DNA of 36,871 bases from positions 4,650-41,520 of the forward strand of contig NZ_GG688318.1 in the NCBI RefSeq assembly GCF_000156195.1, in the 5' to 3' direction. Numbering within the stretch: position 1 is the stretch's first letter; every line of letters begins with the position of its first letter. The notes beneath the pieces were generated by a model. The model made no database searches. It saw only the letters and a list, made by a program, of their open reading frames with translations, and had not been told where the DNA came from. Source of the DNA: Bacteroides finegoldii DSM 17565. GTDB lineage: Bacteria > Bacteroidota > Bacteroidia > Bacteroidales > Bacteroidaceae. The position numbers and the translations under genes were made by a program. Shown in pieces: positions 8,386-17,017 of the stretch.

Positions 8386-10251
8386 CTATTTCTTCGGTTT
8401 TCTGCGTGCCCATCCTTCTTCGCTGAAGTCAGGCTCTTTATCTTTGAAGAATGCTTGCCAATCATCCTTCTTTTTAGGACCACGTGCGTTTGCGTATCCT
8501 CGTTCGGCACGGCTTGGTTTCTCTTTCTTGCCCGCTTTGGAACCTTTTACCGAGACCTCTTTGGACTTTCTATCCTTATTCTCGCGGCGTGGGGCACGTT
8601 CTTTACCTCCTTCTTCGTTGGATACTTCCACTACCACTTTGCGTCCGTTCCATTTACTGCGACTTAAAGCTTTTACTACATTGATCGTCTCCTTTTCCGG
8701 AACTTCGAAGAAAGAGAAGTTCTGCATCAGGTCGATACGTCCAAGCTCAATACGTCCGCGTGTATTGCTGTTGAGCAGACCGATAAGATCGCTAGGGAAG
8801 AAACTGTCCGTCTTACCCAAGTTGATGAACAGACGGTTGAAGCCCGGAGCGGCTTTCCTGCTTCTTTTCTCGAAACCACCTTCTTTGCGATCACCCCGTC
8901 CGGCACGTTCTCCGCGACTGTTGGTCGGGATCTCTATTTCGGCACGGTTACGGTAATATTCAGCGAAACGGTTGAACTCATGCGACACCATGCGTTTAAT
9001 CAAGTCTTCCTTGCTTAACCATTCCAGTTTGCGGTAAATGTCCGGCATGAACTCGGCAATCTCTTCCTCATTGACTTTCACCTTTTCAAGTTCGTCAATC
9101 ACTTTCAGCAACTGCTTCTGACAGATTCCGGCTGCCGTCGGCATTTCGCCCGGAATGAATTTTTTGCCGATAATGCGCTCTATCTCGCGCATCTTTCCTT
9201 TCTCGCGAAGGTTGATGATAGCGATAGAAGTACCAGTCTTTCCGGCACGTCCCGTACGACCGCTACGGTGGGTATAACTTTCCGTGTCATCCGGCAATCC
9301 GTAATTGATGACATGAGTCAGGTCGTCCACGTCCAGACCACGGGCAGCTACGTCCGTAGCGACAAGCAGTTGCAAGTTGCGGATACGGAATTTCTGCATT
9401 ACAGCATCGCGTTGCGCCTGCGAAAGTTCACCGTGCAGTGAATCGGCGTTATAACCCTCCTGCATCAGTTTGTCTGCAATCTCTTGAGTTTCCTTACGTG
9501 TGCGGCAGAAGATGATACCGTAGATCTGCGGATAATAGTCAACGATGCGTTTCAGCGCTTCGTATTTATCTTTGGCGTGCACCGTATAGGCAACGTGCTT
9601 TACGTTACTGGTGCTTTCGTTTTTACGGCCAATCGTGATTTCCTTTGCGTTCTGCAGGTAATTCTTTGAAATACGTGCGATTTCCGGGCTCATCGTTGCC
9701 GAGAAAAGCAATGTGTTACGCTCCTTTGGAACATCGGCAAGAATAGCGTTGATACTTTCCGTAAATCCCATGTTCAGCATCTCGTCCGCTTCGTCCATCA
9801 CAACATTGCGGATGGTCGATAGAGATACGGTTTTGCGTTCCATCAAATCCAGCAAACGTCCGGGAGTGGCGACAATGATATGTACTCCCCTTTTCAAGCT
9901 GCGTATCTGACTGTCGATGGAAGAACCACCATATACAGGCAGCACTTTCAGTCCGTCAATGTATTTGGAATAGTCGTTCAGATCTCCTGCTATCTGGAGA
10001 CAAAGCTCGCGGGTAGGGCAGAGGATAAGCGATTGTGGAATTCTGTTTTTTACGTCAATCTGTTGGAGCAAGGGCAAACCGAATGCGGCTGTTTTACCTG
10101 TTCCTGTCTGTGCAAGAGCTACTACATCATTATTTTCTCCTAAAAGGTACGGAATCACTTTCTCTTGTACCGGCATGGGATTCTCGTATCCCATTTCTTC
10201 AATTGCTCTACGTATTTCCGGAGAAACGCCAAGCTCTTCAAATGTCTTCAT
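8386..10251 (-). CDS. DEAD-box ATP-dependent RNA helicase (CsdA/DbpA-like)
   Basis: This 621-residue protein has a full DEAD-box core: Q-motif region NPMPVQEKVIP (25-35), Walker A AQTGTGKT (47-54), PTRELC, TPGR, DEAD, SAT, then the second RecA domain with ATDVAARGLD and HRSGRTGRAGKTG. After a linker comes a DbpA-type RNA-binding domain (around NRLFINLGKTDSFFPSDLIG to KVVVEVSNEE), then a Lys/Arg-rich basic tail. It likely unwinds structured RNA in ribosome assembly or cold adaptation. The DbpA domain could favour rRNA, but target specificity is inferred only. It has its own promoter box at 10282-10289. Confidence 0.93.
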   Translation of the reverse strand: MKTFEELGVSPEIRRAIEEMGYENPMPVQEKVIPYLLGENNDVVALAQTGTGKTAAFGLPLLQQIDVKNRIPQSLILCPTRELCLQIAGDLNDYSKYIDGLKVLPVYGGSSIDSQIRSLKRGVHIIVATPGRLLDLMERKTVSLSTIRNVVMDEADEMLNMGFTESINAILADVPKERNTLLFSATMSPEIARISKNYLQNAKEITIGRKNESTSNVKHVAYTVHAKDKYEALKRIVDYYPQIYGIIFCRTRKETQEIADKLMQEGYNADSLHGELSQAQRDAVMQKFRIRNLQLLVATDVAARGLDVDDLTHVINYGLPDDTESYTHRSGRTGRAGKTGTSIAIINLREKGKMREIERIIGKKFIPGEMPTAAGICQKQLLKVIDELEKVKVNEEEIAEFMPDIYRKLEWLSKEDLIKRMVSHEFNRFAEYYRNRAEIEIPTNSRGERAGRGDRKEGGFEKRSRKAAPGFNRLFINLGKTDSFFPSDLIGLLNSNTRGRIELGRIDLMQNFSFFEVPEKETINVVKALSRSKWNGRKVVVEVSNEEGGKERAPRRENKDRKSKEVSVKGSKAGKKEKPSRAERGYANARGPKKKDDWQAFFKDKEPDFSEEGWARRKPKK

Positions 10252-10281
10252 TAAATCTCTGTATATCTTTTATTTCGGCTG

Positions 10282-10289
10282 CAAAGATA
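10282..10289 (-). promoter_or_regulatory. Bacteroides-type -7 box for the RNA helicase gene
   Basis: The minus strand reads TATCTTTG, matching TAnnTTTG, 30 nt before the helicase start codon. The -33 region is only weakly similar to TTTG. Confidence 0.5.
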
Positions 10290-10290
10290 G

Positions 10291-11355
10291 TCAATTTATT
10301 AACAATATGCTGCGTAACTGCCTTATTTCTTCTGTTGAAAGTCCGATTCCTTTCTCCAAATAGCTCTGTATGCTTCCATATTCTGACTCGATTTGGTCTT
10401 TGGCGGCATTCAGAAAGTCTTCTTTAGCCGAGTAAATGGTGGTAATTGCTTCCTGTGAATTTGCCGGTAACTCGTAGGCATATTTTGAAGCTTTGGGAAT
10501 GTTGAAATAATCATTACTTAAACGATAATCGGACATAATCACGTCTTCATTGACCCCTAATGCGGCAAGCAGCAAGGCTGATACTACCCCTGTCCGTCCT
10601 TTTCCGGATGTACAATGAATCACAGCCGGATAACAGTCCGGATTGAGAAGTATGTCGAACACTTCTCTGAACTCTTTTTGGTAATTTGCTACTAATTTCC
10701 GGTTCATACGTTCTACCAACCGGTAAATCGTGTCGCTTTTTATTTTCTCTTTCCGGATTCCTTGCAGGATACTTTCCATATTTCCTGTCGGGATGGGGAT
10801 ATGGACTATTCTAAATTCCTTATCATCCAGTTGCGGGTAATTGTGGAGTTCTTCTTCGGAACGGAGATCTATGATAGTGCGTATACCCATATTTTTGAGT
10901 TCACGGCGCGAACCGGGAGAAATGCTGTCTATCTGTGCAGAACGATAGAGCATCCCCCAACTGATCATTTTCCCTGTATCGGTAGATTTATATCCTCCCA
11001 AATCGCGAAAGTTCTGTACGCCGGGAATATTGACATTGCGGGTAGCTACTCTGACCCGGTATTTGTTGTTGAATACCATCATATAGTAATAGCGTTGGGA
11101 AGGATCTTCGGTGATGATTGTCATTTTCCCGTCGGAGATATTACTCATTGCCACAGGAGATTCTTCAGGAATCAATGTGGGGGATGTGGAAGCATAGACT
11201 TGTACCTGTCCTTTCAGCAAGGGGGCTGTTTCCCATTTGATGACACTGTTTCCTACGTTATTTTCTTCACATACCACTGATATGGCCGGTGAGGTGCCGG
11301 AACAGGAGGAAAGCCCCAGTAGAATGGTAAGCCAACTTAACAGGTTCTTGTACAT
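10291..11355 (-). CDS. Lipoprotein tyrosine/dual-specificity phosphatase
   Basis: The protein (about 354 residues from this start) has a lipoprotein signal peptide with lipobox GLSSC, a short beta-rich N-terminal domain, then a protein tyrosine phosphatase domain. The P-loop reads HCTSGKGRTG, fitting HCxxGKxRTG of the Y_phosphatase3 family. Upstream, GVQNFRDLGGY is the usual family N-terminal signature and GIRTIIDLRS follows. The catalytic Cys and Arg are present. I chose the Met at 11355 rather than the one at 11379, because a TAACTTTG promoter box at 11385-11392 would start transcription at about the upstream Met, and the shorter form begins directly with the signal peptide. It is probably anchored in an envelope membrane. 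The substrate is unknown: phosphotyrosine, phosphoinositide or other phosphoester. Confidence 0.85.
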   Translation of the reverse strand: MYKNLLSWLTILLGLSSCSGTSPAISVVCEENNVGNSVIKWETAPLLKGQVQVYASTSPTLIPEESPVAMSNISDGKMTIITEDPSQRYYYMMVFNNKYRVRVATRNVNIPGVQNFRDLGGYKSTDTGKMISWGMLYRSAQIDSISPGSRRELKNMGIRTIIDLRSEEELHNYPQLDDKEFRIVHIPIPTGNMESILQGIRKEKIKSDTIYRLVERMNRKLVANYQKEFREVFDILLNPDCYPAVIHCTSGKGRTGVVSALLLAALGVNEDVIMSDYRLSNDYFNIPKASKYAYELPANSQEAITTIYSAKEDFLNAAKDQIESEYGSIQSYLEKGIGLSTEEIRQLRSILLIN

Positions 11356-11384
11356 AGTTTTTTTGTCTGAGTAAATCATATACG

Positions 11385-11392
11385 CAAAGTTA
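11385..11392 (-). promoter_or_regulatory. Bacteroides-type -7 box for the phosphatase gene
   Basis: The minus strand reads TAACTTTG, matching TAnnTTTG. Its position supports translation from the ATG at 11355, about 30 nt downstream, rather than from 11379. Confidence 0.5.
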
Positions 11393-11462
11393 GGAATTAT
11401 TGGCAGATGTGGTAATTCCTTTGCGATAATTAGTCAATGTTAATAGTAATTTACGTGTGTTG

Positions 11463-11497
11463 AAAAAGGGCACTCTTTCATAACGAAAAAGTGCCCT
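11463..11497 (-). terminator. Intrinsic terminator after the GH125 gene
   Basis: On the minus strand AGGGCACT (11490-11497) pairs with AGTGCCCT (11467-11474), followed by a T-run at 11463-11467. It lies 29 bp after the GH125 stop codon. Confidence 0.8.
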
Positions 11498-11525
11498 GAA
11501 TTGAATGGCCATTTTATAATTTATT

Positions 11526-12410
11526 TTACTGTATGCTGTTCAATAGATCTATTTTCCCTTCGTTGATTAACTTTAAAATGAGTTCACCAAATAGCGTGTT
11601 TTGCCATGCAAACCAGGCGCGTGTGAAGTTTTTAGGGTCATCTTTATGGAAAGATTCGTGCATGAATCCTGTTCCTGCGTCTGTATCCATCAGCATTTTT
11701 ATGCAAGACTTAATCTCCTGATCGTCCTGACTGGTGAATGCCTTCATCATGATACTCATAGGCCATACCATATCATAACCGATGTGAGGTCCTCCAATAC
11801 CTTCTCCTGCCTTTCCTTTGAAGAAGTAGGGGTTGTCTTTGCTCCATACAAAACGACGTGTGTTTTGATAAATAGGATCGTTAATGTCTACATCCTCCAG
11901 ATAAGGCATTGCCAGCAGACTTGGTACGTTGGCGTCGTCCATTAAGAGATGATTTCCGAATCCGTCTACTTCGAAAGCATAGATTGTACCATATTTAGGA
12001 TGATTGTAAGTTGCATATTTTTTTAATGCAGCTTCCACTTCTAATGCCAAATCTGTGCATTGTTTCGCCAGACTGGTGTTTTTGTTTACAACATTCAGAA
12101 TTTCCGCAGCTTTCTTTAGAGAAGAAACAGCGAAGAAATTATACGGTACGAGGAACTGTAAAGTTGTCGCATCGTCAGACGGACGGAAGGCTGAAACAAT
12201 GAGTCCGACAGGATTCACAGGAGCACCTAAACCGTTGTTGTTTAATGTATCGAGTGCACGCTCCGTTTTGCGTTGAAATTTATAAGGTCCTACTCCCTCT
12301 TTGCGCTGTTGTTCCTTGAAAATTGTCAGTATGTTGGTGATAGCCTGTATCCATTCATTATCAAAGATGCTTGCATCACCGGTTTCTTTCCAATAAATAT
12401 AGCCACGTGT
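11526..12410 (-). pseudogene. GH125 exo-alpha-1,6-mannosidase, 5'-truncated
   Basis: The minus-strand frame is open from an upstream stop at 12411-12413 to 11526, about 294 residues, and is clearly the C-terminal part of glycoside hydrolase family 125 (metal-independent alpha-mannosidase). It contains GVGPYKFQRKTERALDT, the RPSDDATT motif and HESFHKDDP followed by FTRAWFAWQNTLFGELIL. The first Asp of RPSDD and the Glu of HESF are 173 residues apart, the same spacing I recall for the catalytic acid and base of a characterised Clostridium enzyme, so the catalytic residues remain. Family members run to about 430-480 residues, so roughly 150-190 N-terminal residues and the signal peptide are gone. 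The break is near 12400-12408, where Gly-Tyr-Ile-Tyr-Trp homology begins. Its edge coincides with the start of the integrase island. The longest ATG-started piece begins at 12218 and would be inactive if unexported. Confidence 0.85.
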
Positions 12411-12413
12411 TTA

Positions 12414-12502
12414 AGATGAAAACAAAAACCAATAAAATATAAGTAAATACGCTTTATATCAGTATTTTAAGTGGGTATTATTTCTTTCAGTTGTTTTCAT
12501 CT
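12414..12502. repeat. 11-bp inverted repeat at island edge (possible attachment-site arms)
   Basis: AGATGAAAACA (12414-12424) and TGTTTTCATCT (12492-12502) are perfect reverse complements. They lie in the non-coding stretch between the broken GH125 gene and the integrase gene, where an integrative element's attachment site and integrase arm-binding sites are expected. The assignment is positional inference only. Confidence 0.35.
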
Positions 12503-12573
12503 CTTTCTGTAATTTGGCTCTTTTTTGGTACATTTTTGTTTCTCGTTTGTTTCTCGTTTCCGATTATTATTTG

Positions 12574-12581
12574 TAACTTTG
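12574..12581 (+). promoter_or_regulatory. Bacteroides-type -7 box for the first integrase
   Basis: TAACTTTG matches TAnnTTTG and lies 30 nt before the ATG at 12611. This supports 12611 over the ATG at 12491, which lies upstream of the box. Confidence 0.5.
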
Positions 12582-12610
12582 CCAACAGAAAAACAAGTAA
12601 TAATTACCCT

Positions 12611-13603
12611 ATGGCACGAGTGAAAAAACCAGCCAAACTCAAAGAGCCGATTCGTCTCCGGATGAAAGATTTGAGTGGCGGAAACAAGAGTCTGTATTTG
12701 GACATCAATTATAAAGGTAAACGGTCGTATGAGTACCTTAGACTGTACCTCATACCCGAAGTGGATTACAATGCCCGTCAGCAAAACGAGATAACGATGG
12801 CTGCCGCGAATGCCATCAAGTCAAAACGTATCATTGAACTGACAAGCGGTGAAGCCGGCATCGTGAACCATACAGATAAGGTTTACCTGCTGGACTGGAT
12901 GCATACCTACCAGGAGAACCAGGAGAAACGGGACAAAAAGGGTGCAAGCCAAATCACAGCCGTCACCCACATTTTGGAGGAATACGCGGGAGAAAGGTTC
13001 ACGCTGGACCGGATAGACCTCGCCTTTTGCCAAGGCTACATTGACTACATGCTGACAACCTATCGTCCCAAGGGAAAGCCGATAGCAGCTTCTACACGTA
13101 ATACCTATTACCAGATATTGAACGGCGCACTGAACGCTGCCGTCCGTGCCAAGCGCCTGCTGAGAAACCCGTTTAACGAAATGGACAAATCGGAGAAGCC
13201 CAAAATGCCGGAAAGCGTTCGCTCGTACATGACCATCGAAGAGGTACGGGCATTGATCGCCACCCCGATGGAGAACAAGAGGGTAAAGAGCGCCTACCTG
13301 TTCTCTTGTTTCTGCGGATTACGCATCAGCGACGTGAAAGGTTTGAAATGGAAAGACGTGTTCCTCGACCACGGGCAATACCGTTTGGCGGTGGCCATGC
13401 AGAAGACCAAGGAGCCGATTTATCTTCCGCTCTCAGCCGAGGCATTGAAGTGGATGCCGGAACGCGGGGATAAGACGGGAGACGACCTGGTATTCGACCT
13501 GCCTTCGACTACCAATCAGCTTCTCAAACCTTGGGCTAAAGCCGCCGGGATTTCCAAGCAATTCACCTTCCACACAGCGAAACATCATACAATCTCTATC
13601 TAA
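12611..13603 (+). pseudogene. Tyrosine integrase, truncated at the active site
   Basis: The frame gives 330 residues of a Bacteroidales conjugative-element type tyrosine recombinase. The arm-binding N-terminus has KEPIRLRMKDLSGGNKSLYLDI. The SAM-like core-binding domain covers about residues 95-190. The catalytic domain shows the first box Arg in FCGLRISDVKGL. It ends at FTFHTAKHHTISI: the second box should continue as HxxRHTFATL, then a GHTN segment and a catalytic Tyr, all of which are missing. The second-box Arg is also Lys. About 70 C-terminal residues are lost, so the enzyme cannot cut DNA. It lies immediately inside the left edge of the island. A hairpin follows at 13610-13633. Confidence 0.85.
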
Positions 13604-13993
13604 TTGAAAATTAAACAGTTATTTCTGTTTAATTAATATCAGGTAACGATTTAGAAACGAGCGAATTACAATATTCTGTTTTCTTTTGCCTCTGTCAAAG
13701 AACGATTCTTTCAATGCAAATATACACTTTACTTGTGACAAAAGCAATCTTTTTCTACATTTAATCGACTTACAGTCAGCCTTAAAGAGGGTATCTGGTC
13801 TCATTCCATCTTCTTCCTCAAAAATAACATAGCAGTCTAAATTGGTTTATGTATGGGATAGGTCTTGTTCATTCGATCCGGTAGACTACTATACATAAAA
13901 GTATAAAGGCGAGATACGACAAGGAGATGCCATGCTTTTGTGTAAGGGGAATCTCTCTTAGCTTATCGCAGACCATGTATAGCTAAGTGTTTT
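13604..13993. other. Non-coding junction between two integrase remnants
   Basis: No convincing gene is seen. It holds a hairpin pairing ATTAAACAG (13610-13618) with CTGTTTAAT (13625-13633), then AT-rich sequence. It links the broken 3' end of one integrase to the broken 5' end of another, so at least one recombination or deletion endpoint lies inside it. Confidence 0.5.
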
Positions 13994-15201
13994 GAGAATA
14001 AACAGTCTGTAAAAAACGGAAAGACACCGATTATGGGCCGTATCACCATCAATGGAACCCAAGCCGGTTTCAGTTGTAAGAAAGAAGTGTCCCTCGCTTT
14101 GTGGGACGTCAAAACCAACCGGGCCAAAGGCAAGTCCGAGGAGGCCCGTACACTCAATCAGGAGCTTGACAATATCAAGGCGCAAATCACCAGGCACTAC
14201 CAGTACATCTGCGACCACGACAGTTTTGTTACAGCCAAGAAAGTCTATAACCGCTATGTCGGCTTCTCAGAGGAATGCCACACCCTTATGAACCTTTTCA
14301 GGGAACAGCTGGAACCGTATAAAAAGAAAATCGGCATAGAGAAAGCCGAAAGCACCTACTGCGGTCTGGTTGCCGATTACAAGAGTCTCCTGCTTTTCAT
14401 GAAAAGCAAGAAGAATGCAGAGGATATTGTCATCGAAGAACTTGAGAAATCATTCATCGAGGATTACTACAACTGGATGCTCGGTACATGCGCTTTGGCA
14501 AACTCCACTGTCTTCGGGCGTGTCAATACCTTGAAGTGGCTGATGTATATCGCGCAGGAAAAAGGCTGGATACGGGTTCATCCGTTCGCATCATTCGAGT
14601 GTATGCCCGAATACAAGAGGCGTTCTTTCCTTTCCGAAGAGGAACTGCAAAGGATAATCCATATAGAACCGAGATACAAACGCCAGCGTGCCATGCGCGA
14701 CATGTTCCTGTTCATGTGCTTCACCGGTCTTTCCTATGTGGACTTGAAAGCCATAACATACGATAATATCCATACCGACTCCGACGGCGGTACATGGCTG
14801 ATGGGCAACCGTATAAAAACGGGAGTGGCGTATGTCGTAAAATTATTGCCCATTGCTATCGAACTGATTGAAAAATATAGGGGTACGGATGAAAAGAAAG
14901 ACTCCCCGAATGTGTCTTTCCGGTAGGTGAATACAATGCCATGCGGCTCAGTCTTGGAATCATAGGCAGGAAATGCAACTCCGGGGCGAGGTCACCCCGC
15001 ACATCGGACGCCACGCATTTGCCGTTCTGGCCATACTCAAGGGGATGCTGCTGGAAACTCTTCAGAAAGTGTTTGGGCATAAGTCCATCACATACGTCCT
15101 GCGCATCCATTCACTTGTCCGGCGCAGGCGGGGCAATCTTTTTCTGGAAGTCGCCCATCTGTACGACCAGCGTGCTGACCAGCTTTCTCAACTCCTAATA
15201 C
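13994..15201 (+). pseudogene. Second tyrosine integrase, N-truncated and frameshifted
   Basis: The best intact frame (ATG at 14033 to the TAG at 14924-14926) reads MGRITINGTQAGFSCK, an N-terminal arm-binding motif of Bacteroidales integrases, then a core-binding domain (around LGTCALANSTVFGRVNTLKWL) and the start of the catalytic domain (FTGLSYVDLKAIT). In-frame homology continues upstream of the ATG (ENKQSVKNGKTPI) without a usable start, so the true N-terminus is lost near 13990. After VSFR the reading continues in a second frame (VFPVGEYNAMRLSLGIIGRKC) and then a third (GEVTPHIGRHAFAVLAILKG, then KVFGHKSITYVLRIHSLV). At least two frameshifts are implied. The normal catalytic tyrosine context (TTQIYA) is also scrambled. 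It is dead as a recombinase. Confidence 0.8.
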
Positions 15202-15437
15202 GCGCTTGTTTCAATAATTGTCAGTTCCATACTAAAATTCTTTTTAAGATTCTGAATATGCGACAAAGTAACGCACATCCTATATCCTTTCCAAACAGAT
15301 AATATCAGAGTCTTCCGTTGGCGTGCATTGGCGTATCCAACGTTAAAAGAGAAGGTCCTTCACCTGCATCCATGCGGCAACGGAACTTCCATTCCCTTAC
15401 TTGTTTTCCATAAATTTATAGGATTAATTTCTGGTGC

Positions 15438-15611
15438 ATGATATTAATAGTCATTATTCTGTCTGCTTTTTTTGCTTGCATAATTGCAGCTAACAGTTAT
15501 CTATTCCAGAACGCATTGTTATGGAAAATGGCAAGCTGTTTTGTTGGTTTATGGATATTGTGTATGATAATTACCGTCTTCGTTTGTCGTAAACTTGAAT
15601 GCTCTAATTAA
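15438..15611 (+). CDS. Small two-helix membrane protein (57 aa), hypothetical
   Basis: An ATG at 15438 opens a 57-residue frame ending at TAA 15609-15611. It encodes two hydrophobic stretches (MILIVIILSAFFACIIAA, and about residues 31-50 including FVGLWILCMIITVFVC) separated by a short polar loop, with a charged RKLECSN tail. This looks like a small integral membrane protein rather than random sequence. No family was recognised. It lies alone between the dead second integrase and the B12 riboswitch promoter, on the same strand as both. It may be a leftover of the mobile element. Confidence 0.45.
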   Translation: MILIVIILSAFFACIIAANSYLFQNALLWKMASCFVGLWILCMIITVFVCRKLECSN

Positions 15612-15662
15612 AACAGTACGGTTGTCATGCTTTGTGTGTTTTATTATAAATATTATGAATTA

Positions 15663-15694
15663 TTTGGAATTGATATGTAATATAGATAATTTTG
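15663..15694 (+). promoter_or_regulatory. Bacteroides promoter for the B12 uptake operon
   Basis: TTTG (15663-15666) and TAATTTTG (15687-15694) match the Bacteroides -33 and -7 consensus (TTTG, TAnnTTTG) with a 20-nt spacer. Transcription would begin near 15701-15703, at the 5' edge of the riboswitch. Confidence 0.75.
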
Positions 15695-15702
15695 CAGTCG
15701 GG

Positions 15703-15885
15703 AAATGGTTTCGGGAGGTTTACGCCTTCCGAATGAAAAGGGAACCCGGTGAAAATCCGGGACAGTACCCGCTGCTGTGAGTCCACAAAAACGGACATCG
15801 AACTTTTGCCACTGGTGTAATACCGGGAAGGCACGATGACCGGGACGAGTCAGAAGACCTGCCATGACCGGAATGAGATTTACAC
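15703..15885 (+). ncRNA. Cobalamin (AdoCbl-type) riboswitch
   Basis: Conserved cobalamin riboswitch pieces appear in order: GAAAAGGGAACCCGGTGAAAA (15734-15754), then CCGGGACAGTACCCGCTGCTGTGAG, a GCCACTGGTGTAATACCGGGAAGGC hairpin, and the B12 box AGTCAGAAGACCTGCC at 15848-15863. It sits between the promoter and the first gene of the B12 uptake operon and should bind cobalamin in the nascent leader and switch the operon off when the vitamin is plentiful. The terminator at 15956-15994 is the likely expression platform. Confidence 0.95.
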
Positions 15886-15955
15886 CTGCGGGATATACGG
15901 GTCGTAATCAAATAGGGAATAGCTCATCGGCCATTCAATATTTGAAGACAGACAT

Positions 15956-15994
15956 ATTCCCGTTCGTGTAAGTCCGCACGAACGGGAATTTTTT
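15956..15994 (+). terminator. Riboswitch expression-platform terminator
   Basis: ATTCCCGTTCGTG (15956-15968) pairs perfectly with CACGAACGGGAAT (15977-15989), followed by a run of T. It lies 40 bp before the first gene, so it can only act as a leader attenuator. GGGAAT at 15915-15920 is complementary to ATTCCC at the base of the stem and could form a competing antiterminator, though that is short and inferred. Confidence 0.85.
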
Positions 15995-16035
15995 GTGTTT
16001 GTTAATAATATGTTTTACATTAAAATGAGTGACCT

Positions 16036-16953
16036 ATGAAAAGAAAATTACGCTTTCTGGCAGGTGCCTGTCTATTTACCGCAACCGCCTTGTTCTCTGG
16101 CTGTAGCTCGGACGATGACTTTTTGATGGACCCGGTTGATTCCGGAACTTCGCAAACCCGTGCTGTGACAAATTCGGACGGTACTTTAACTATCACTTTC
16201 GATGATTTCGATCCCGGCATGTTAGCAGGACCTACCTCGGCCGGAGAAAATCTTTATTCGTACCAAGGGTATCCTCAAGTAACCACCATTTACGACAATA
16301 CTCCGGAAGAATATCTCTTCCTTTCAATGTTTAATACTGTAGGTGGAAGCACAGAGTATTCCAGCGGCGGCATCGCACTTTCCAACTGGAACATCCGCTC
16401 CAATCAGTCGGGAAATACCGGAGACTGGTGGTATTCTTATCTAAACCAATGTTCTGTCTATAACACTGCGGTGGAAGCGGAAGGACAGAATAAGGAAGCC
16501 GGGCACAGCGGTTCCAATTTCGGTGTCGTTTACGGATATGTGGATGCTTACAATCAGGCATGGATGGCTAAACCAGAATTTTATTTCAATGTTCCCCGGA
16601 AATTGGTCGGCCTGTGGATCTGCAACACCTCATACACTTATGGTGTCATTACTTATGGTAATCAGTTCGGTTCTACGGGGGTAGCGACTCCTCTGAAAGA
16701 GATGAAAGGGTATTTCCAAGTGAATCTGGAATGTTATGATGCGAATGGCGGTCTGATCCGCACTTACAAACGTCTTTTAGCCGATTATCGTAACGGCCAA
16801 CAACAGGTTGATCCTATCACGACATGGGATTATTGGGAAATCAATGCCGAAGGGGTGCAAAGTGTGAAATTCAACTTCGAGGGTTCGGATTCGGGAGCAT
16901 ACGGTTTGAATACTCCGGCTTATATCTGTATTGATGATATCACCATACAATAA
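16036..16953 (+). CDS. DUF4465 surface lipoprotein of the B12 operon
   Basis: This 305-residue protein has a lipoprotein signal ending in FSGC, followed by an acidic run (SSDDDF) that fits the Bacteroides surface-export signal. The body is a beta-rich domain matching DUF4465: it opens with LTITFDDFDP, contains SGSNFGVVYGYVD, and closes with YICIDDITIQ. It is the first gene after the riboswitch. The family recurs in Bacteroides cobamide loci. Its exact role is not established as far as I know; cobamide or intrinsic-factor-type ligand capture at the cell surface is inferred from context. A weak hairpin follows (16965-16990). The first ATG behind the leader terminator gives a complete signal peptide, so that start was kept. 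Confidence 0.85.
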   Translation: MKRKLRFLAGACLFTATALFSGCSSDDDFLMDPVDSGTSQTRAVTNSDGTLTITFDDFDPGMLAGPTSAGENLYSYQGYPQVTTIYDNTPEEYLFLSMFNTVGGSTEYSSGGIALSNWNIRSNQSGNTGDWWYSYLNQCSVYNTAVEAEGQNKEAGHSGSNFGVVYGYVDAYNQAWMAKPEFYFNVPRKLVGLWICNTSYTYGVITYGNQFGSTGVATPLKEMKGYFQVNLECYDANGGLIRTYKRLLADYRNGQQQVDPITTWDYWEINAEGVQSVKFNFEGSDSGAYGLNTPAYICIDDITIQ

Positions 16954-16964
16954 AAAGAATACAA

Positions 16965-16990
16965 GGATATCCCTTCTGTCGGGGGTATCC
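16965..16990 (+). terminator. Weak intercistronic hairpin
   Basis: GGATATCCC (16965-16973) pairs with GGGGTATCC (16982-16990), with one T-G wobble. A loose T-rich stretch (TGTTATTTTTC) follows. It may partly terminate transcription after the first gene of the operon. Confidence 0.45.
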
Positions 16991-17017
16991 CTGTTATTTT
17001 TCTAAAATCCACACATC

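Noticed and set aside
12380..12500. A tRNA gene as the integration target at the left island edge
   Set aside because: No cloverleaf, T-loop or anticodon arm could be found. The disrupted sequence is the GH125 coding region.
12491..12610. An upstream start for the first integrase
   Set aside because: The TAACTTTG promoter box lies between this ATG and the one at 12611, and the extra residues are hydrophobic and unlike the family N-terminus.
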